Shown: positions 56,448 through 64,000 of the stretch, piece by piece
Layout: each line of letters starts with the position of its first letter
Numbering within the stretch: the stretch's first letter is position 1
Assembly: GCA_002104905.1 (NCBI GenBank)
Contig: MCFE01000043.1
Coordinates: forward strand, 124,001-188,000
Length of the DNA: 64,000 nucleotides
Origin: Basidiobolus meristosporus CBS 931.73
Taxonomy: Eukaryota; Basidiobolomycota; Basidiobolomycetes; Basidiobolales; Basidiobolaceae
Reading direction: 5' to 3'
Translations under genes and position numbers: made by a program
Notes under the pieces: model-generated
Databases searched by the model: none
What the model saw: the letters and a program-made list of their open reading frames with translations, nothing else
What the model was told of the DNA's origin: nothing

Positions 56448-56655
56448 TTATTTTGCAACCAACATTTTGTAGTCTACAACTATGAGAAAATGTTACATGC
56501 AATGAATCAATGAAATACCATTGAAGGAGAGGTCAATTCATCAAGTGTGCCGAGTTCTTAGTCACAAAAGCATAACGTTGGTGAATAAAATATTGGCTTA
56601 TCTAGCCAAACATAGAGTGTACTTAGTCAAGAACGTATTTAAATTCAAAAAGGTT

Positions 56656-56727
56656 TTCCCCATCGGGGAATCGAACCCCGGCCGTCTCGGTGAGAGCGAG
56701 AAATCCTAACCACTGGACCAATGAGGA
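56656..56727 (-). tRNA. tRNA-Glu(CTC)
   Basis: 72 nt. Acceptor TCCTCAT/ATGGGGA; anticodon stem TCTCG/CGAGA with loop CTCTCAC. Confidence 0.95.
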
Positions 56728-56729
56728 CT

Positions 56730-57021
56730 TGTTGATGATACTACTATATGTTTATCTCTTAGTGAACTCGCCATAGTAATAGCACTTACCTAGGCTTAGT
56801 GCAAACCGATTGCTACATTGTGAATCTGGGCGTGTGCCTCCCAGTTGGAATCTTGCATTTTAGACCATCAATTCTATATCAAAACAGTAAGATACTCCGG
56901 AAGCAACGCAACTTAAGAGTGTATGTATTCGCATACCTCGCATACCAAGGGTTAAGAAGTGTGTAAAGTAGATGCCCTTTGCACATTACTAAATAAGCAA
57001 ATATTTGTATGTTATCGAACA
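56730..57021. other. tRNA spacer
   Basis: The start of the unique part of the array, with no duplicate in the window. No gene recognised. Confidence 0.5.
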
Positions 57022-57095
57022 GCTCGCATAGCTCAGTTGGTTAGAGCGTGGTGCTAATAACGCCAAGGTCGCAGGTTCGACCCCTGCTGTGAGCA
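57022..57095 (+). tRNA. tRNA-Ile(AAT)
   Basis: 74 nt. Acceptor GCTCGCA/TGTGAGC; anticodon stem TGGTG/CGCCA with loop CTAATAA; B-box GGTTCGACC. A T-run (CCTTTTTCG) follows about 8 bases downstream, a likely Pol III terminator. Confidence 0.95.
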
Positions 57096-57268
57096 AATTT
57101 CCTTTTTCGTTTTTTCCTTGCTAACTCATTTCCCTCAAGTTATCGTCGAAATAGATACATACACAAGTGTACTTTCACAAAGTTGTTGTTTAGTGGCTTT
57201 GTTATATTGTATGCTGATAAACACTTGGTAGAAATATACAGTTTATTCTTTATTTTATCGTAACTAAT

Positions 57269-57340
57269 TCTCAGATAGTATAGTGGTAAGTATCCCCGCC
57301 TGTCACGCGGGAGACCCGGGTTCAATTCCCGGTCTGAGAG
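57269..57340 (+). tRNA. tRNA-Asp(GTC)
   Basis: 72 nt. Acceptor TCTCAGA/TCTGAGA; anticodon stem CCCGC/GCGGG with loop CTGTCAC. Terminator CTTTTTA directly downstream. Confidence 0.95.
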
Positions 57341-57699
57341 CTTTTTACATGCCACTCTAAGTATAGTAGTATAGGCAGTAGCAATATTTTATTACTCGAT
57401 AACCCGTTTATTTGAAAATACATAGATAATGTTTTTACAACAGTATTTCTGCCTCATATATATATATATACATGTATGTGCCTCCGTTTGCATCTTGGAC
57501 CATAGTTATAGGATATGGATCTTTACTGGGAATCGTACCAAAGATTTCACCCACACAAAGAGCGAGTATACCGCCAAATCCTCAAGGCAATACCACCCTA
57601 ACAAGATGCACAATACACTATCGGTCATTTTACAAAAGTCCTCAAGAATACACCAGTACCTAGCAATATCACCACTACTCCAGAAAGCCTAATATAAAT
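57341..57699. other. tRNA spacer with TA microsatellite
   Basis: A (TA)n run lies at about 57460-57471. Otherwise no feature recognised. Confidence 0.5.
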
Positions 57700-57772
57700 G
57701 GGGGTCTAGCTCAGATGGTAGAGCGCTCGCTTAGCATGCGAGAGGCACTGGGATCGATACCCAGGTCCTCCA
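57700..57772 (+). tRNA. tRNA-Ala(AGC)
   Basis: 73 nt. Acceptor GGGGGTC pairs with GTCCTCC (one U-U mismatch, one G-U); anticodon stem CTCGC/GCGAG with loop TTAGCAT; terminator TTTTT follows. Confidence 0.93.
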
Positions 57773-57889
57773 TTTTTGCCATGTTGCAGTAAAGAATTTT
57801 AATATTTGCAGCAATGCTATTTTCCATTCGCTCAAAGCCATTCATTTATATTTATCTCGGGCATAAAAAAACTGTTAAAGTGTGTAAAA

Positions 57890-57961
57890 AGGACGCAGGC
57901 GGATTTGAACCACCGACCTATTGATCTGCAGTCAATTGCTCTACCACTGAGCTATACGTCC
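57890..57961 (-). tRNA. tRNA-Cys(GCA)
   Basis: 72 nt. Acceptor GGACGTA/TGCGTCC; anticodon stem TTGA/TCAA with loop CTGCAGA. Confidence 0.95.
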
Positions 57962-58085
57962 GTTACTTGGAGGGCTAATATTATACAGATTCACATATCC
58001 GTGAATGCAACAATGATCTGTCAATCTCATCAATTGCCGTTTGAAAAGTAAATCGATCAAAAGCGGATCAAGGCAAAAGTATAAG

Positions 58086-58158
58086 CACCCAACGTGGGGG
58101 TCGAACCCACAACCTTGAGATTAAGAGTCTCACGCTCTACCGATTGAGCTAGCCGGGC
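58086..58158 (-). tRNA. tRNA-Lys(CTT)
   Basis: 73 nt. Acceptor GCCCGGC/GTTGGGT (G-U pairs); anticodon stem TGAGA/TCTCA with loop CTCTTAA. Confidence 0.94.
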
Positions 58159-58435
58159 CACGTGGCTGTATGTGTAAAAGCTTAGTTATATTCCTTTTGT
58201 TTGCTTGAAAAGACCTGCGACCATTAATGCATAGCATAAAATCATACCACCTATATAGACATATATACTTCATCCCAAGGGATTTTCGAATATCTACGAT
58301 ATTTCACTGTGTGAAACAGACACCCAGAGCATGGTACTGCATATATTAGGAGAACCTGAGGTATAGAATCACCGCACAATTGTTGTTTTGTAATGCATAG
58401 TAACAACACAGAGTAAAAAAAATATCAAAAGAAAC

Positions 58436-58508
58436 TGCTCCCTGCCAGGATCGAACTGGCGACCTTCAGATTATGAGACTAACGCGCTGCCAACTGCGCT
58501 AAGGAAGC
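58436..58508 (-). tRNA. Elongator tRNA-Met(CAT)
   Basis: 73 nt. Acceptor GCTTCCT/AGGGAGC; anticodon loop CTCATAA. It lacks the three G-C pairs of the initiator anticodon stem, so it is the elongator type. Confidence 0.93.
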
Positions 58509-58677
58509 ATGTATACCGGGGATATCTTATATCAATATATTACAAGCTCCAGACTATTTTGCGTGATTTAATACCCCACGGTAGGGTAGCAATAATCATT
58601 CAGGAGGTACAACATTGTGCCAGCAAAATTCAAACAACATTAAAAATGAGCCTTTACAACGTAGTTGAATGCAAAAG

Positions 58678-58749
58678 TTCCCCATCGGGGAATCGAACCC
58701 CGGCCGTCTCGGTGAAAGCGAGAAATCCTAACCACTGGACCAATGAGGA
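58678..58749 (-). tRNA. tRNA-Glu(TTC)
   Basis: 72 nt, nearly identical to tRNA-Glu(CTC) at 56656 apart from the anticodon (TTC). Duplicated isoacceptors within one array. Confidence 0.95.
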
Positions 58750-59092
58750 ATACATGAAAACATTCTAACTACAATGCTGTGTTAATGTGTAAGTGTAATG
58801 TTGCACAGCAGTTCGATCGTTAATACATCCCTTTGCTAGGTCTATTTCGCATGATGAAAATTGCACCCTTGGCAGTACAATAAGTTATTGTGTGTGAGTG
58901 CTTAGAAGCCTCTGGTCAAGGTAAAGGCTTCTAGCATATACGGCAAGTTCTTGGGCAAGATTTGATTGCAGATTCTGTAAAGAGAAGCAATAAGTATACA
59001 TATTCTTCAACTCCTATTTAGCATTCACACATTTTCATGGTATAAATGTAATAGCGACACTCATACATTTGAGGAGTCAGCAAAAGATTAGA
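58750..59092. other. tRNA spacer
   Basis: No feature recognised in 343 bp. Confidence 0.5.
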
Positions 59093-59164
59093 TAGCAGCG
59101 AGAGGTTTCGATCCTCCGACCTCGGGGTTATGAGCCCCGCGCGCTTCCTCTGCGCTACGCTGCT
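59093..59164 (-). tRNA. Initiator tRNA-Met(CAT)
   Basis: 72 nt. It has the eukaryotic initiator marks: A1-U72 pair (AGCAGCG/CGCTGCT) and consecutive G-C pairs closing the anticodon stem (GGGG-CTCATAA-CCCC). Its 3' end equals the primer for gypsy-2, and its anticodon arm matches the copia-A primer-binding site. Confidence 0.96.
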
Positions 59165-59403
59165 TTGTTGAATATCTAAGACAAAGACGCCCTTTGACCC
59201 TTTGGTAGGACTGTATTACAATCTGATATTTTGACTGTGCCCATGCACGCATACCTCCAGTTTAAATAGTATACAAACTGTAACCATTCAAAAGGGTATG
59301 ATTCACACCTCTGAAATGGCTCTTCCTACCCAATCCTATAAAACACATGTCAAGCAACAAAAGACTCTTGATGCCGACCAGTAATCAGTACAAAAAGAGA
59401 AAG

Positions 59404-59477
59404 CCACCCCGGTGGGACTCGAACCCACAATCCTCAGATTAGAAGTCTGATGCCTTATCCAATTAGGCCACGGGGGC
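59404..59477 (-). pseudogene. tRNA-Arg(TCT), defective acceptor stem
   Basis: The anticodon arm (TCAGA-CTTCTAA-TCTGA), D arm and T arm are intact. The 3' acceptor strand reads CGGGGTG where GCCCCCG needs one more G, leaving the two outer pairs mismatched. It could be weakly functional; I rate it as probably defective. It sits at the junction of the unique array and copy B. Confidence 0.6.
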
Positions 59478-59636
59478 ATTTCGTTCTTGTTCCCTTTGTT
59501 TTGCGTATAGATGTAAACTAAATGAAGTACTATCCGGTGATTCCCTTGTGACTCTAGTGACTGTATTCTTATGACCGTCCAAATTTCTGCCAAACCTTAG
59601 CCAATTTTGAGTAACATTGGCTAAAAAAATAAAAAT

Positions 59637-59709
59637 TGCCATCTCTGCAGATCAAACGCAGGACCTTTGGAACTTCAGTCTAATGCTCTTCCAACTGAGC
59701 TAAGGCGGC
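59637..59709 (-). pseudogene. tRNA-Phe(GAA) decayed copy
   Basis: The anticodon GAA is kept, but the T loop (TTCGA to TTTGA), the acceptor, and the D and anticodon stems carry substitutions relative to 54412. Probably not functional. Confidence 0.8.
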
Positions 59710-59947
59710 TATACATTTGCTTGAATATTGAGTATGAATTAGTTGGCTAATAGTGTAAGATAGTGTCATCACTACCTTGGGCAAGCCCTGTTTGCCTTAG
59801 TATCTGCAATACATCCCGTAGTCATGGCATACTCTGGATAATAGTTATTTTAATGAATTGCAGTAACCTGTATGGATTTTGTACTACTTAGCCCCTTTGT
59901 AACTACTAAGGAGATATATCTGATCAAGATTTGGTTGCAAGCGTTTT

Positions 59948-60021
59948 GCTCTTGTGGCGCAATTGGCTAGCGCATTTGACTGTTAATCAGGAGGTTGGTG
60001 GCTCAAGCCCACCCAGGAGTG
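59948..60021 (+). pseudogene. tRNA-Asn(GTT) decayed copy
   Basis: The B-box GGTTC is changed to GGCTC, and further C-to-T or G-to-A changes fall in the anticodon stem and acceptor. Compare 54723. Confidence 0.75.
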
Positions 60022-60242
60022 ATTACCTTTTGCTTGAAGCTTTAGCACTCCCTTTTTTGCTATTCAGCTGGAAACGGGTTAGGAGTCTGGGGTATATTTG
60101 CATGTGCCACACACATGTTACTGTCAACTATCTATTTTAATGAATGCACTTGAATACTGAAGCAAAGAGCTGCACCGCCATTATCCAAGGAGTAAAACTT
60201 AAAACTTCTCAGCCAACTAATGTAGCTGGGACAGAACAAGAC

Positions 60243-60328
60243 TCCAAACACCTGGATTTGGACCAGGGACCTAAAGATTGCTATGGTAACACTACAGTCT
60301 TCTGCTTTACCAACTGAGCTATGTTTGG
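60243..60328 (-). pseudogene. tRNA-Tyr(GTA) decayed copy, intron retained
   Basis: Same layout with the 13-nt intron. CpG losses in the acceptor (CCGAACA to CCAAACA), T arm and D arm compared with 55018. Confidence 0.8.
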
Positions 60329-60428
60329 GAGTTCACGGGAGTGAGAACCAATATCAATGATAAGCTAAATTTTTCAACTAATTGCAGCATTCCCATAGAT
60401 TCCTTTATAACATCCGGAACATGAAAAT

Positions 60429-60511
60429 GAGGAGATGGACAAGTTGGTCTAAGGTGTCACATTAAGGCCGTGATCTCTTTGGAGGCGTGGGTTTGAATCC
60501 CACTCTTTTCA
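60429..60511 (+). pseudogene. tRNA-Leu(AAG) decayed copy
   Basis: The acceptor 5' strand is scrambled (GAGGAGA instead of GGAGAGA), TCACG is changed to TCACA in the anticodon stem, and TTCGA to TTTGA in the T loop. Compare 55204. Confidence 0.85.
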
Positions 60512-60758
60512 TTAGTTTTTGCTCTCTTCTTTTTCCTGGTATTTCTCATGACCTTTGGGATGTACACCACCGGTGATTGGGTAGAGCAACAATTTTATGA
60601 CATGGCCACTTCACTATATGGATAGCCACTATGATTATGCTCAGTTTAGGCATTGATATGATTGATTTGCCTGCACAGCATTGATGGATATCTTGGCAAA
60701 TCCCCATGCATACAAAAAAACCAGCAGCACCTACATTCAAGTAGAGCCCTTGGCAAAA

Positions 60759-60831
60759 TGCCTTCTGCCGGAATTCTACCAGCAACCTTCTGCTTACTAG
60801 GCATATGCTCTGCCAACTGAGCCAAGAAGGC
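60759..60831 (-). pseudogene. tRNA-Thr(AGT) decayed copy
   Basis: The anticodon stem pair is lost and the T loop altered (TTCAATT to TAGAATT on the coding strand). Compare 55538. Confidence 0.85.
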
Positions 60832-61352
60832 AATATGTCTGAGCATACTAGATGGGCTCTATGAGGAAAATACCTAAGCAAGAGTCTTATTCTATAAAGC
60901 TATTTGGGGTGATAAACTGATGTAACACCAGAGCCATGATGTCAGAAGGTAGGGCGGCATGATTGTGCGCAACAATGATAGGTTTGAATTGCAGTTGGAC
61001 ATACCCTACAGAGTGGCTAACCAGATGATAAACTGTAAGGCAGTTTAGCCTTGATATTTTGCATTGATTAACTAACCCTAATCAAAGGAGGAAACATGCA
61101 CATTCCTGGAGCTTTGGGTATATGACTTGGCCATCTAAGTCCTTTTTCTGTTTTGTCAGCTTTATGGTGAGTAAGGTAAGAAGCAACACCTGTGTCCAAG
61201 CAGGCACATAACTCCTACTCTTGCCATTCCCAGCAAAACAGCAACAATACAGTAAGCCAGATGCAGCTAGCCAACAAAATAATGAAACATATTATCTCAT
61301 GCGTCAAAGTATTGCTCAAAGAAAGGAAATTGCAAAGACACTTACAGCAAAA

Positions 61353-61423
61353 TGCATACTTGGGGAATTGAACCCTGGTCTACCGTGTGGCTGGTGGTAA
61401 TTATACCACTAAACCAAGTATGC
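61353..61423 (-). pseudogene. tRNA-Gly(GCC) decayed copy
   Basis: The anticodon GCC is kept; the anticodon stem ACCGC is changed to ACCAC, and CpGs in the T and acceptor arms are lost. Compare 56178. Confidence 0.8.
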
Positions 61424-61549
61424 AATTACAATAGGGGGGCGGAAAGGTAGTTCATGATAATATTCAGGGGAAGCAGTGCACAACTTTGGATGTCACCACC
61501 AAAGGCTAAAGAGATTCATAGTCTACCAGCTGGCAAGTATATGCTATAA

Positions 61550-61622
61550 GGGTGTATGGGCAAATGGATAAGGTGCCTGATTACAGATCAGGAGATTCCA
61601 GGTTCAATCCCTGGTATGCTTG
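61550..61622 (+). pseudogene. tRNA-Arg decayed copy (anticodon ACG changed to ACA)
   Basis: The G of the anticodon CpG is now A, giving a Cys-type anticodon. GGGCGTA is changed to GGGTGTA, the D stem is broken (GCC to GGC), and TTCGA to TTCAA. Compare 56375 and 49069. Confidence 0.85.
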
Positions 61623-61830
61623 CTATTATGCAACCAACATTTTGTAGTCTACAACTATGAGAAAATGTTACATGCAATGAATCAATGAAATACCATTGAA
61701 GGAGAGGTCAATTCATCAAGTGTGCCAAGTTCTTAGTCACAAAAGCATAACGTTGGTGAATAAAATATTGGCTTATCTAGCCAAACATACAGTGTACTTA
61801 GTCAAGAACGTATTTAAATTCAAAAAGGTT

Positions 61831-61902
61831 TTCCCCATCAGGGAATCAAACCCCGGCCGTCTCAGTGAGAGCAAGAAATCCTAACCACTGGACCAATGAG
61901 GA
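61831..61902 (-). pseudogene. tRNA-Glu(CTC) decayed copy
   Basis: The anticodon CTC is kept. TCTCG is changed to TCTTG and CGAGA to TGAGA in the anticodon stem, and the T arm has CpG losses. Compare 56656. Confidence 0.8.
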
Positions 61903-61904
61903 CA

Positions 61905-62421
61905 AACACAGAAGAGCTGAGGACATACATCAGGTACTCAATACCCAGGGCACTCTGAATCTAGCTCCTGTGGCTTGTAACATGTCACAAAAATGCATGG
62001 CACTATCTTGGTCCACTGGTATTATCTGGCACTATATGTGCTTTGTATAGATCTTACTTTAGGGCTAAGAATTATATATAGTGCCAGATAATACCAGTGG
62101 ACCAAGATAGTGCCATGCATTTTTGTGACATGTTACAAGCCACAGGAGCTAGATTCAGAGTGCCATGGGTATTGATCACCTGACACATGTCTTCAGTTCT
62201 TCTATGCTCTTACACATCCTGCACTACATTGACCAAAAAAAAAGGTCAGAAAATTGATTTTCTCCAACACAATGGGTGAAACACAGGGGTGGCTTTGCAT
62301 AAAGATGCAGAGCTATGTTTCACACTCTGTGGCCAAGTATAGGTTCACCTATCCTCCCTGGCACACTATGGCATCATTTGGCACTCATGGCTCAATGTGG
62401 TACTATCCAACAGAACAAATC
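61905..62421. mobile_element. Foldback element FB-d, left arm truncated
   Basis: The left arm is only the inner part (61905-62070, starting inside the GCTCTGTG/CTGAAGACATG-like segment). The right arm is complete to CAGAACAAATC at about 62421. The truncation point coincides with the end of tRNA copy B, so the duplication breakpoint lies in this element. Confidence 0.75.
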
Positions 62422-63209
62422 AATTTACTCAAGTGGCCTTTTGAAGCCATTTCTACTAAAAGTACATTGGAAGCATTGGGAGCCATATGTGGACACTGTA
62501 CAAATACTTATCCAGAAGCAGATCCACAATGCCAACTTGATGCATCTAGAGCCTTTGTGCAAAGAGTTTATGATGGGATTTGAGCAGCTATACTACAAGC
62601 ATAAAGCTGAATGTGTAGATATCTATTACTACTAGTTCCATTTCCTACTTCATCTTGCTTGGTGTGTTGAAAATAATAACCTTGCTTCACCTTTTGAGAG
62701 TTTCCAATCAAGCAGATGTGTAGTGACATGGGAAGACAAGTCAAGTTGCAGGCACTACCCTATCCCAATTTTGTAAAAGAATGTTACCTTCAAGCCCATC
62801 ATGGATGTGATGAGTTGGCAAATGGAGGACAGCCACAAAGAGTTGGAAAATACTGAGGACAGATGTACACATGGAGACACCTATGCCTATGGCTTTAAGA
62901 AGCTAAGTGGCACCTATGCATGGGTACTCAGTTAATAATCAAAATTGGGTTGGGTGCAACAAGCAACTAGTTTTCATTTGGAAACTCTACTAAGGTGTGT
63001 CTGATTTCTCTTGGTCACAAGCCAACTTCTACACCATTGAATACCATAGCCACACAAGCAAGAGCCTGAATGTACCTATAAGGGGGACTAGAATCCAGCT
63101 GGGAGAAGGAATCTATTGGTCAAGTACCAAGAAGTTCCTTGCAGATATTAAGGAGGTATTCATAGCAGAAGTGGCTTCAACTAAAAATATGATTGAAAGA
63201 TGTTTATAT
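62422..63209 (+). pseudogene. CACTA/TNP2-like transposase relic, copy 3
   Basis: DNA is similar to 16030-16150 and 17940-18620. Readable pieces include HWKHWEPYVDTVQ, GFEQLYYKHKAECVD (better preserved than in copy 2), the MSWQMEDS region, and SQANFYTIEYHSHTSKS-like downstream sequence. Frames are broken. It is interrupted by the gypsy-1 solo LTR. Confidence 0.5.
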
Positions 63210-63578
63210 TGTTGCAAGTCTTGGTATAAGAGTTGTAGAGGAATAGGGAGTTTAGCTAGTATTGTATTCACTAAAACTTGAACTGATTTTTATTGAGGTT
63301 CCAGCAGCTTCTTATTTACATTTTGCCAGATCATTTGCTGACTAATTGTATTTCCTAATGTAGGCTGTGGCTGATGACTCATTTGATTGCATCATCATCA
63401 CCCAATTAGATCCTACTTAATATAACTATATCTGTCTGATAAGGATCTGCTAGTTCATCTGCTGACCAATACTACTGATTTGATTGATAACACTGATGTA
63501 CTGATAGGCTAAGCATAAAACTAATTGATTTGACTAAAAACTGATCTAACTTAAACATTCAAGTAGTAGATCATAACA
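63210..63578 (-). repeat. Solo LTR of the gypsy-1 family
   Basis: 369 bp; the reverse complement is colinear with 3576-3943. It ends TGTTG...TAACA in plus-strand reading and is flanked by a 4-bp duplication ATAT (63206-63209 and 63579-63582). Confidence 0.9.
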
Positions 63579-63954
63579 ATATTACCCGCAACACAAGGTA
63601 TATGGCAATTTTGCACACATCACACCACAAAGTTGCAGAGTTGAGGTGATAGAAGTATGTCAGTTGTAGTAGGTATGTGTGTTTGTAGAGGTTAGAAAGC
63701 AGGAGGCCATAGTATTGTTTGATTTAATCTAAATGTGAAATACCCAAGGTAGTAGTGGGTAAGCAAATAAACAGGGGCAACTCTAAAGTGGAATATGGAG
63801 TGAGCAAGGGTAGGTAGAAAAAGGAAATACAATTTTGATAATTGATATGGTGGCATTATGTATGACTAGGTGTAGGCCACCATACTGCTGTGATAACGCC
63901 ATCAGAGGTTGCAAAGAGGCTGTCAAAGCACTATTAAGTTTTGCGTCTTGTAAA
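63579..63954 (+). repeat. 3' flank of the TNP2-like relic
   Basis: Resembles 18630-18960 (GGTAGTAGTGGGTAAGCAAATAAA, GGCCACCATACTGCTGT). Non-coding. Confidence 0.55.
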
Positions 63955-64000
63955 GAACTACATTTTCTCCTTGATAAATTCTGCTTTGACGCATCTGTTT
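63955..64000 (-). repeat. Edge of a second copy of the 12.4-kb coding repeat
   Basis: CTCCTTGATAAA and GACGCATCTGT match 12472-12505, indicating another copy of the degenerate minus-strand gene beyond the window. Confidence 0.55.

Larger units (their letters stand above)
54191..56729. repeat. tRNA-array segment, copy A of a 2.5-kb direct duplication
   Basis: Matches 59415-61904 throughout, with the same tRNA order and orientation. It begins inside tRNA-Arg(TCT) and ends two bases after tRNA-Glu(CTC). Copy A has about 45 extra bases near 55830-55870 and is CpG-rich; all tRNA genes except the truncated first one look intact. Confidence 0.9.
59415..61904. repeat. tRNA-array segment, copy B (decayed duplicate)
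   Basis: Colinear with 54191-56729. Differences are dominated by C-to-T and G-to-A at CpG sites of copy A, in both tRNAs and spacers. It ends two bases after tRNA-Glu(CTC), where a truncated foldback element begins. Confidence 0.9.

Noticed and set aside
54191-59477. Mitochondrial origin of the tRNA array
   Set aside because: tRNA-Tyr has the nuclear-type anticodon intron, the initiator has nuclear features and several tRNAs have A34 anticodons; the array is embedded in nuclear transposon sequence.
59415-61904. RIP as the cause of decay of tRNA copy B
   Set aside because: Classic RIP affects both copies and prefers CpA; here the changes fall mainly on CpG and in one copy only. A methylation-linked process fits better, although not proven.

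Overview
The window looks like nuclear DNA of a fungus, probably from an early-diverging (non-Dikarya) lineage. Genes are compact, with many 50-130 bp introns, TATA boxes 50-90 bp upstream of starts and AATAAA-type 3' signals. The nuclear exportin XPO4 is present, and one of its introns fits the U12-type (AT-AC, minor spliceosome) pattern. Yeasts and most Dikarya are generally thought to have lost the minor spliceosome. Nothing in the window fixes the species.

Layout. (1) 1-33.8 kb is CpG-poor, AT-rich transposon graveyard. It holds a Ty3/gypsy element with a complete pol (1-3943), relics resembling CACTA/TNP2 transposases, about 0.71-kb foldback elements (FB-a, b, c), an unclassified dispersed repeat (E), a decayed unrecognised gene on the minus strand (11.8-14.0 kb), and a chimeric Ty1/copia array (25.5-32.7 kb) flanked by about 1-kb direct repeats. 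(2) 33.8-45.8 kb is a GC- and CpG-rich gene island: a WrbA-type quinone oxidoreductase, a CsbD-like protein, a proline-rich coiled-coil protein, a tiny predicted membrane protein (minus strand), phosphoglucomutase and the 25-exon XPO4. (3) 45.8-54.0 kb is again CpG-poor, with nested copia LTRs and a broken minus-strand Ty3/gypsy element. (4) 54.0-59.5 kb is a CpG-retaining array of 16 apparently intact nuclear tRNA genes for 13 amino acids plus the initiator. (5) 59.4-61.9 kb is a second copy of the first 2.5 kb of that array, decayed mainly at CpG sites, so its tRNAs look dead. (6) 61.9-64 kb returns to foldback, TNP2-like and LTR relics.

How parts relate. The initiator tRNA-Met gene at 59.1 kb carries the sequence matching the primer-binding sites of both retrotransposon families here. 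The minus gypsy element matches its 3' end, and the copia element matches an internal anticodon-arm segment. CpG content switches sharply at the tRNA array: the two LTRs of one gypsy element differ mainly at CpG sites, kept in the LTR touching the tRNA array and lost in the other. This suggests cytosine methylation of transposon DNA, with gene and tRNA islands protected. All coordinates and comparisons come from reading the sequence by eye; repeat borders given as approximate were not computed.
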